NCBI RefSeq assembly: GCF_022678645.1
Contig: NZ_JALBWV010000057.1
Location: 1 to 59,021, forward strand
Length of the DNA: 59,021 nt
Origin: Saccharopolyspora soli
Lineage (GTDB): Bacteria; Actinomycetota; Actinomycetes; Mycobacteriales; Pseudonocardiaceae
Direction: 5' to 3'
A model generated the notes under the pieces. The model saw only the letters and a program-made list of their open reading frames with translations, was not told where the DNA came from and ran no database searches. Below are positions 49,047 through 59,021 of this stretch, piece after piece. Positions within the stretch are counted from its first letter, which is position 1; each line of letters starts with the position of its first letter. A program made the translations under genes and the position numbers.

Positions 49047-50273
49047 CTACGAGGACGCGCTTCCTTGGGGTTGTGCAGCTTGGGCCTCGTCGGCCGGGCG
49101 CCGGACGACGGAGGCGCCGACCGCGCCCAGCGCACCGACCAGCGCGAACGCGTAGAAGCCCCACGGGTAGGCCAGCCCGGCGGTGAGCAACGCCCCACCG
49201 AGCAGCGGACCGCAGATCGCCCCGATGCGTCCGATCCCGGCCGACCAGCCGAGCCCGGTGGCTCGGTTCACCGCCGGGTACACGCGGCCGATGTAGGCGT
49301 AGACGAGCACCTGCGAGCTGAACACGAAACAACCGGCCAGGAAGACCGCGACGTAAACACCGATACCCGGCAGCCGGATGCTCAACGCGGCGAGGAACAC
49401 CGCCGAGGCGACGAACCAACCGATCGTCGACAACCGCGGACCGATTCGATCAGCCACCGCACCAGCGATGACCAGCCCGACCACCGCGCCGATGTTCAGG
49501 GTCAACAACAACCCCAAGGCGGCACCCAGCGGGTATCCGGCGGTCTTCATGATCTGCGGCAACCAGGTGTTGAGCCCGTAAACCAGCAGCAAACCCATGA
49601 ACGACGTCACCCAAAAAGCGATGCTGGCTCGACCGAACCCACCTCGGAACAACGAAGCCACCGCGCTCGCACCGCCGCTGAGCTTCCGTTCCGGGGCGGC
49701 GTTGCGCAGGAACGAGGCCGATTCGGGCAGGTGGCGCAACATCAGCGGAACGAGCACCAGAGCTGGCGCGGCGCCGATGACGAACATCGCGCGCCACCCC
49801 AACGTCGGCAGCACCAAGATGCCGAGCAACGCGGTGAGCACAGCGCCGACGTGGTAGCCGGTCATGATCGTGGTGGTAGCGCTACCGCTCTTGCCCGCGC
49901 GGGCGTACTCGGTGACCAACGCGATGGCGGTGGGCAAGCACCCGCCGAGGCCCAACCCGGCGAGGAAGCGCAACAGTCCGAAAACGAAAGCCGAAGGAGC
50001 GACCGCACACAGCAAGGTGAACAAGGAGAAACTCGCGACGGAGAAGATCAGCGCCTTGCGACGCCCAACAACGTCCGTGACGGTCCCGATGACCAGCGCA
50101 CCGATGGTCATGCCGACCAACCCGATGGTGGACACCACGGAAGCACTGCCCGCGGTGAGTCCCCATTCCCCGGTATCGAGCAGCACCGGCAGCACGGTGC
50201 CGAGCACAACCAGGTCGAACCCGTCCAACAGCACGGCCGTCCAACACAAAGACAACACCCAACGACCCGACAT
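49047..50273 (-). CDS. MFS transporter, aromatic acid:H+ symporter type
   Basis: A 408-aa, 12-helix permease. DGFDLVVLGTVLPVLL in helix 1 and GTVTDVVGRRKALI in the helix 2-3 loop are the AAHS (PcaK/BenK-like) signatures. Likely import of an aromatic acid such as a benzoate or protocatechuate derivative. GGAGGTGGC precedes the ATG. It lies alone, far from the PcaD-like gene at 32343, though both fit beta-ketoadipate metabolism. Confidence 0.87.
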   Translation of the reverse strand: MSGRWVLSLCWTAVLLDGFDLVVLGTVLPVLLDTGEWGLTAGSASVVSTIGLVGMTIGALVIGTVTDVVGRRKALIFSVASFSLFTLLCAVAPSAFVFGLLRFLAGLGLGGCLPTAIALVTEYARAGKSGSATTTIMTGYHVGAVLTALLGILVLPTLGWRAMFVIGAAPALVLVPLMLRHLPESASFLRNAAPERKLSGGASAVASLFRGGFGRASIAFWVTSFMGLLLVYGLNTWLPQIMKTAGYPLGAALGLLLTLNIGAVVGLVIAGAVADRIGPRLSTIGWFVASAVFLAALSIRLPGIGVYVAVFLAGCFVFSSQVLVYAYIGRVYPAVNRATGLGWSAGIGRIGAICGPLLGGALLTAGLAYPWGFYAFALVGALGAVGASVVRRPADEAQAAQPQGSASS

Positions 50274-50593
50274 GCCACCTCCACTGCCCCGTCGCAGAAC
50301 CGGAATGCCGGAAATGTTGCCCTTTCAAAGAACCTGACCGAACAAAAAGCCTTCCACTGAACGAAACCCAACCCGCCAAACCCGCGAGAAGCAAAGGCAG
50401 GACACGAAGCGACTCCCCACCCAGAACCCAACGACCAGAACAACACCCAAACAACCAGCGCAGCCCCGATATACCGGGCAATACCCAATTCGATGGGCAA
50501 ACTGACCACAGGTCCGACGACGGAACTCCACCGAAATGCTGGTCAATGAGCAGGCCCGGAAGCCCACGAATACCAGGGAGCCCGCGAAAAGTG

Positions 50594-50633
50594 ACCACCG
50601 CACCGTGGGGGGCTTGGGGGGCTCGGCCCCCCA
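50594..50633 (-). repeat. tRNA-downstream repeat, copy 2, with terminator hairpin
   Basis: Identical over 40 nt to 34439-34478, including the hairpin GGGGGGC-TCG-GCCCCCC. It lies about 60 nt past the 3' end of tRNA-Ala, as copy 1 does past tRNA-Leu. Confidence 0.75.
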
Positions 50634-50654
50634 TGTGATGACGCGAAGAGCCAG

Positions 50655-50673
50655 GTCCGCGCTTTCCGCGGAC
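50655..50673 (-). terminator. terminator of tRNA-Ala
   Basis: GTCCGCG (50655-50661) pairs with CGCGGAC (50667-50673) around CTTTC, 22 nt past the tRNA 3' end. Confidence 0.6.
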
Positions 50674-50694
50674 ACACCTCTCCCACTCTTCGTG

Positions 50695-50767
50695 TGGAGA
50701 CGAGGGGAATCGAACCCCTAACCCCCGCCTTGCAAAGGCGGTGCTCTGCCAATTGAGCTACGTCCCC
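50695..50767 (-). tRNA. tRNA-Ala (anticodon TGC)
   Basis: A 73-nt cloverleaf: acceptor GGGGACG/CGTCTCC, D-arm GCTCAATTGGCAGAGC, anticodon stem CCGCC/GGCGG with loop TTTGCAA, T-arm AGGGG-TTCGATT-CCCCT. CCA is not encoded. With tRNA-Ile it forms the usual gyrA-proximal pair. Confidence 0.96.
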
Positions 50768-50858
50768 GACTGTCGCAGCCCCACGCAGGTCTACCGACCG
50801 GTGACGCTCACAACGACTACCGGCTCAGCGAGCCGGAATCAAGCGCCTGGAAAAACGA

Positions 50859-50975
50859 TCAGACCTCAGCGGTGGCTTCGCGCCACAGGTCGGCTTCGGC
50901 CTTGGCTGCCCGGTTGCGACGGATGACGAACAGCACGACTCCAGCAACTGCGGCGAGTGCGAGCAGCTTCTTCAC
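50859..50975 (-). CDS. DLW-39 family small protein
   Basis: A 38-aa protein: GTG start, MKKLLALAAVAGVVLFVIRR as a membrane helix, then a charged helix with ADLWREATAEV. The DLW motif and location between tRNA-Ala and tRNA-Ile identify the family. AGGAGGCG precedes the GTG. Function unknown. Confidence 0.85.
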   Translation of the reverse strand: MKKLLALAAVAGVVLFVIRRNRAAKAEADLWREATAEV

Positions 50976-51042
50976 TTCCGGTCGCCTCCTAGCACGGCGT
51001 GCAGCCCGAGAAGTTCTCGGATCTGACAGAAAAATTGACCAG

Positions 51043-51116
51043 TGGGCCTAGAAGGACTTGAACCTTCGACCTCTTCGTTATCAGCGAAGCGCTCTAACCG
51101 CCTGAGCTATAGGCCC
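51043..51116 (-). tRNA. tRNA-Ile (anticodon GAT)
   Basis: A 74-nt cloverleaf: acceptor GGGCCTA/TAGGCCC, D-arm GCTCAGGCGGTTAGAGC, anticodon loop CTGATAA giving GAT, T-arm with GTTCAAGTC. CCA is not encoded. Confidence 0.97.
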
Positions 51117-51231
51117 TTGGTGTGCTTCAAACACTACAGGACACCGTCCAACGCCCGGAACAGGGGGTGTCGTTGGGACGGAGTGGACGTGGCGATCCCG
51201 GCGCACGATCCGGAATCGCCACGTCAGCGAC

Positions 51232-52005
51232 TCACTCCCGCTCGGACAGCGTGACCTCGACGCCACCGGCGAAGTCGGCCGCCACGTTGTAGATGAACGC
51301 GGCAACCGTCGCCAGCGCGGTCACCAGCACGATGTTGATCGCACCGATGATCGAGGCGACCCCGAACACCCGGCCAGCGCTGATCAGCGGTTCGCTGGCC
51401 GCGTCGTCGGGCTGGGTCAGCTCGGTGAACGTGCCGTTGAGCTGGTTCCACACGCCCATCCCGTCGAGCACGCCGTACAGCACCGCGACCGCGATCATCC
51501 ACACGAAGAACAACGCCACGCTCAACACCAGCGCGAGCTTCAGCACCGACCACGGGTCCAGCCGCTTGACCTGCAGGCTGGCCCGCCGCGGCCCTCGGCT
51601 CGGCCGCCGGGCGGACGCCGACGGCGTGGTGCGACCAGCGCCGACTCCAGTGGCGCCACCGCCGGTGAACGACACGGTCGTCCGCGCGGCCTGCGGCACC
51701 TTGGTGCGCACCGTCTCCTGGTCCTGCACGTGCTTCGGGATGTTCTGGGTGTCATCGGCCTCCGGGTCCACGGCGGCCGGTACGACCGGCGTGTCCGGCG
51801 CGGTCGCCGAGGCACGCTGCCACGGGGGCGGCGCGTCTGTCCCGTGCAGCGCATCCCCGCTGCCGCCGTCGGCGGGCTGCGTCGGTTCCGAGCCGGACTC
51901 GGTGCCGGTGGTCCCGGCGCTGTCGTCGACTGTCTGGGTGCTGACCGAAGCCCGGTCCGCATCCTGCTGCGGGCCCGACTGCTCCGGCTTCTCGGAAGGT
52001 GTCAC
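51232..52005 (-). CDS. DUF3566 membrane protein
   Basis: A 257-aa protein. Residues 1-~140 are a disordered acidic and Ser/Thr/Gly-rich region; then RASLQVKRLDPWSVLKLALVLSVA starts the DUF3566 domain with a membrane helix (~155-180). A second hydrophobic segment is near 215-240. The family always sits by gyrA in actinobacteria; its role is unknown. GTG 52005 has GAAGGAT upstream. 51 nt after gyrA. Confidence 0.9.
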   Translation of the reverse strand: MTPSEKPEQSGPQQDADRASVSTQTVDDSAGTTGTESGSEPTQPADGGSGDALHGTDAPPPWQRASATAPDTPVVPAAVDPEADDTQNIPKHVQDQETVRTKVPQAARTTVSFTGGGATGVGAGRTTPSASARRPSRGPRRASLQVKRLDPWSVLKLALVLSVALFFVWMIAVAVLYGVLDGMGVWNQLNGTFTELTQPDDAASEPLISAGRVFGVASIIGAINIVLVTALATVAAFIYNVAADFAGGVEVTLSERE

Positions 52006-52056
52006 GAGCGATCCTTCGATGATCGTCGGCGGTGTGCGGCGTGGTCTCCCACGGTT

Positions 52057-54552
<2,496 letters not shown>

Positions 54553-54601
54553 GCTCTTCCTTCGCTTTCGGGACTGGAGAAGTTCGGTGGGTTAGTCGCG
54601 A

Positions 54602-56575
<1,974 letters not shown>

Positions 56576-56936
56576 GGGGCCTCGATTTCTCCTTGAGCCG
56601 ACTGTGCTGTCAGGGTGATCGGTTGGTGCCGGTTCGAACGCTCCCGGTGCCGCACCGCAGACCACTTCGGGGCGACTCAGCTGTCGGTGTCGCACCCGGT
56701 GCGTGCCGACGCCCGCGCCTGGCGGCGCATGTTGCGAGCGCATCGGCCGTACCCTCACTTGATTCTACTGGTCCCCCGTCGCAGAAGTGGGGCAAGGACA
56801 CCCCTGACTTGCTCACAGAGCGAAGAACTCGAATCAATCCACCATCTGAGAGCCGTGGATAGCTGCCGGGAGATCTCTGCGACGATCGGCCGCTCGTGGG
56901 CGACGCCGGTGGACCGGCGGCCCACCGGGCAGGCTA
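56576..56936 (-). promoter_or_regulatory. gyrB upstream region
   Basis: About 360 bases without a gene between the DciA-like gene and gyrB. A -10-like TAGAAT lies on the minus strand at 56762-56767, which would give a leader of roughly 180 nt. No convincing -35 was found. Confidence 0.4.
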
Positions 56937-57587
56937 CTAGCCGTAGGTGTCCCGCGGGCCGCGTCCGGGAACGTGTCGCGGACCATGCCGCCAGCTGGGC
57001 GCGGCCGGGCCCTGGACCTTGATGCGGCGCACCACGTCGCGGCCGACCCCGTCGCTGATCCGCTTCAGGATCTGCCGTTGCAGCAGGCGCAACTGGGTGG
57101 CCCACGCGGTGGACTGGGCCTGCACGGTGAGCTCGCCGTCCTTGAGCGCCACCGGTTTGGTGTGTTCGGCGACGTCGCCGCCGACCAGGGTGGCCCACTT
57201 GGCGAAGACCTGGCCGCCGGAGAGGTGTTCCGTCCAGCCGCGTTCGGTGGCGATCCGGGCGGCCAGCCGTCCCAGCGGTTGCGGGTCGCGGTCGTCCGGA
57301 CGGGGTCCGGACCAGCCGCGGCGGCGGCGCGGACGGGTGCGGCCACCGGTCTTCCGGGCCTCGCGGCGGCGTGCCGCGGACTGCTCGCGGGCGGCCTGCA
57401 GGGCGGCGCGGGCGAGGTCCGGACCGGTCAGCGCGGCCCCGTCGGAGCCGCTGACTTGGTCGGTTGGTGCCGTCCAGTTATCCACACCATCCACAGGGTT
57501 ATCCCCAGATGTGGGTAGTTCGGCAGGTTTCCCGGCCTCATTGATCACTGTGGGTACATCTGATGACTTCGGACGGTCACGAGACAC
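56937..57587 (-). CDS. DUF721/DciA-like protein
   Basis: A 216-aa protein. Residues 1-~95 are a polar, basic region (RREARKTGGRTRPRRRRGW); the DUF721 domain follows (FAKWATLVGGDVAEHTKPVALKDGELTVQ). DUF721 proteins in actinobacteria are DciA-type, thought to load or handle the replicative helicase. GTG 57587 overlaps the recF end by 11 nt, with GAAGG upstream. The N-terminal coding region contains three DnaA-box-like sequences. Confidence 0.88.
   Translation of the reverse strand: MSRDRPKSSDVPTVINEAGKPAELPTSGDNPVDGVDNWTAPTDQVSGSDGAALTGPDLARAALQAAREQSAARRREARKTGGRTRPRRRRGWSGPRPDDRDPQPLGRLAARIATERGWTEHLSGGQVFAKWATLVGGDVAEHTKPVALKDGELTVQAQSTAWATQLRLLQRQILKRISDGVGRDVVRRIKVQGPAAPSWRHGPRHVPGRGPRDTYG
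57478..57507. promoter_or_regulatory. DnaA-box cluster within the dciA-like gene
   Basis: TTATCCACA (57478-57486, perfect consensus), CATCCACAG (57488-57496) and TTATCCCCA (57499-57507) lie in 30 bp, all in one orientation, inside codons ~27-37 of the gene. Confidence 0.55.
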
Positions 57588-58752
57588 GTTGCACCTCGCC
57601 TTCGCGGACGTCGAATCGGGTACCGGTGAGTTCTGGTGGAACGTCCTCCGGCACCGCTGCGGTCACCAGCACCTGCTCGGCCTCGGCGACCAGTTCGGCC
57701 AACCGGCCTCGGCGGCGGCGGTCGAGCTCGGCGAAGACGTCATCCAGGATCAACACCGGCTCGGCGCCATCTTCGGTGAGCAGGTGGTAGGAAGCCAGCC
57801 GCAACGCCAGTACGAACGACCACGATTCGCCGTGGCTGGCGTAGCCCTTGGCGGGCAGTTCGCCGAGCAGCAGTTCCAGGTCGTCGCGGTGCGGTCCGAC
57901 CAGCGACACGCCGCGCTCGATCTCCTGCGGACGCACCCGCTCCAGCTCGCTGAGCAGGGCTGATTCCAGTTCGGTCGGATCGGCGGCCTTGCCCAGCGGC
58001 ACGCCGTAGCCCTCCGGCAGGGCTTCGCCGAGGCTGCTGCGGTAGCGCACGTCGGCCACCCGGCCGGACGGGGCGGTGACCTCGTCGGTGGCCGCGACGT
58101 TGGCGTATGCGCTGGTCACATGCGGGGTGATGGCGGCGACCAGGTCGAGCCGTCCGGCCAGCAGCTCAGCGCCGCTGCGGGCGAGGTGGCCGTCCCAGAC
58201 CTCCAGCGTTCGCAGGTCCGCTGATCCGCCGCCCTTGCGTGCCGCGCCTGCGGACTTGAGCAGGGCGCTGCGCTGTTTGAGCACCCGGTCGTAGTCGGCG
58301 CGGACACCCGCGTAGCGGGGTGACCGGGCGACCAGCAGGTCGTCGAGGAATCGGCGGCGCTCGCCCGGATCGCCGCGGACGATGGCCAGGTCTTCCGGGG
58401 CGAACAGCACGGTGCGCAGGATGCCCAGCACATCGCGGGGTTTGGCGGCGGCACTTCGGTTGATCCGCGCTCGGTTCGCCTTGCCGGGGGTGATCTCCAG
58501 TTCGACCAGCAGCTCGCGTCCGCTGTTGACGACGGCGGTCCGCACCACTGCGCGCTGCGCTCCGTCGCGGACCAGCGGCGCATCGGTCGCGACGCGGTGC
58601 GAGCCGAGGGTGGCGACGTAGCCGATGGCTTCGACCAGGTTCGTCTTGCCCTGTCCGTTGGCGCCGACCAGCACGGTGACGCCCGGTTCCAGGGCCAGGT
58701 CGGCGTGCGGCCAGGACCGGAAGTCGGTCACCTGCAAATGACGCACATACAC
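57577..58752 (-). CDS. recF: DNA replication and repair protein RecF
   Basis: A 391-aa SMC-like ATPase that loads RecA at gapped DNA. Walker A GANGQGKTN, signature-region LVGPHRDDLEL and Walker B PVLILDDVFAELD are present. GTG 58752 (VYVRHLQVTDFRSW) matches family N-termini; no ribosome site is seen, but a -10-like TAAGTT lies 8 nt upstream, so the message may start at or near the GTG. The upstream neighbour is outside the window. Confidence 0.97.
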   Translation of the reverse strand: MYVRHLQVTDFRSWPHADLALEPGVTVLVGANGQGKTNLVEAIGYVATLGSHRVATDAPLVRDGAQRAVVRTAVVNSGRELLVELEITPGKANRARINRSAAAKPRDVLGILRTVLFAPEDLAIVRGDPGERRRFLDDLLVARSPRYAGVRADYDRVLKQRSALLKSAGAARKGGGSADLRTLEVWDGHLARSGAELLAGRLDLVAAITPHVTSAYANVAATDEVTAPSGRVADVRYRSSLGEALPEGYGVPLGKAADPTELESALLSELERVRPQEIERGVSLVGPHRDDLELLLGELPAKGYASHGESWSFVLALRLASYHLLTEDGAEPVLILDDVFAELDRRRRGRLAELVAEAEQVLVTAAVPEDVPPELTGTRFDVREGEVQRVS

Positions 58753-59021
58753 GACGGTCCAACTTAGGGGGTTGGTTTGGGTGGGTGGTCCGATGGCGGA
58801 ACCTCGGATGACGTCTCGACTCCGGGATCCCCGGGTTGGGGGTGTCCGATACGCGGCGTCGCCGCGTGCCTGTCGCCAACCGCGGTTGATCCGCCGCGTC
58901 CGCTCAGTGGTCGGATCCGGGGATTCGTGGGGGTTGTGGGTTGTGGGCGAAGGACCCAACCGGCGCGGGGGGGAAAGCCCCCCGGGGGGGGGGTTTTGGG
59001 GCAACCCACCCCCCCCCCCCC
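58753..59021. other. recF upstream region and window edge
   Basis: Contains structured repeat E and, from about 58955 on, homopolymeric G and C runs like those at the window start. No gene supported. The presumed dnaN-side neighbour is not reached. Confidence 0.55.
58794..58878 (+). repeat. structured intergenic repeat, short copy E
   Basis: Starts like the others (GGCGGAACCTCGGATGACG, then CTCGACTCCGGGATCCCCG) but lacks the middle and the GGCGGTGCAAGT arm. It ends with the hairpin ACGCGG-CGTCG-CCGCGT (58851-58867), in which the second and the penultimate stem bases are changed together relative to AAGCGG/CCGCTT. It lies 42 nt upstream of recF. Confidence 0.65.

Larger units (their letters stand above)
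50274..50694. other. keto-skewed flank downstream of tRNA-Ala
   Basis: Gene-free stretch, A/C-rich on the plus strand, homologous in part to 34375-34478. It contains tRNA-downstream repeat copy 2 and the tRNA-Ala terminator. Minus-strand frames through it (reading WGAEPPKPPTVRW in both copies) are artefacts. Confidence 0.6.

Overview
The window is chromosomal DNA of a high-GC actinomycete, most probably a Pseudonocardiales member such as Saccharopolyspora or a relative. It carries the actinobacterial near-origin core in its usual order: recF, dciA-like, gyrB, gyrA, DUF3566, tRNA-Ile(GAT), DLW-39, tRNA-Ala(TGC), then cwsA, ppiA, rhomboid, crgA, trpG, pknB, pknA, pbpA, rodA, pstP, fhaB, fhaA and tRNA-Leu(CAG). 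It also has a mycothiol-type enzyme. The genus is an inference. The sequence starts and ends in homopolymeric G/C runs, as contig ends often do, and a similar run lies at 11756-11808.

Left accessory half (1-34 kb). A dienelactone-hydrolase-like gene and a small secreted His-rich protein lead into a minus-strand catabolic cluster at 3045-8557: DAACS importer, carboxymuconolactone-decarboxylase-like protein, SDR, LigI-like amidohydrolase, IclR regulator and a two-repeat alpha/beta-barrel protein. Next are a divergent MerR / mycothiol-dependent isomerase pair, a secreted trypsin-like protease, two separate Methyltransf_19 (DUF574) methyltransferases, a DprE2-like SDR, an ArsR remnant and an alpha/beta hydrolase. 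The most unusual part is 14988-25680. It holds two large paralogues (895 and 1157 aa) that join a HAD-like phosphatase domain to a Dit1/PvcA-type isocyanide-synthase-like domain. One of them lies downstream of an XRE-TPR regulator, an APH-fold kinase and a small protein on the same strand. The section 26-34 kb holds TetR, a racemase-fold PLP protein facing an aldonolactone oxidase, an NAD(P)-binding protein, a gene of unknown function, IclR plus PcaD, an HD-domain protein and a DUF1772 protein.

Right core half (34.5-59 kb). The fhaA-fhaB-pstP-rodA-pbpA-pknA-pknB operon couples Ser/Thr signalling to cell elongation. crgA, cwsA, rhomboid and ppiA follow. An autoregulated-looking HTH / Clp_N gene pair and an aromatic-acid MFS transporter separate this block from the tRNA / gyrase / recF block.

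Dispersed non-coding elements. Five copies of a structured intergenic repeat (A-E, about 85-200 nt) share nested inverted repeats and an end hairpin whose stem varies with compensation. Two 48-nt terminators share one stem sequence. The regions downstream of tRNA-Leu and tRNA-Ala are homologous and share a 40-nt identical block. DnaA-box-like sequences cluster at 29320-30079, 45491-45535 and 57478-57507. Domain and family calls were made by eye from conserved motifs; no database search was possible.
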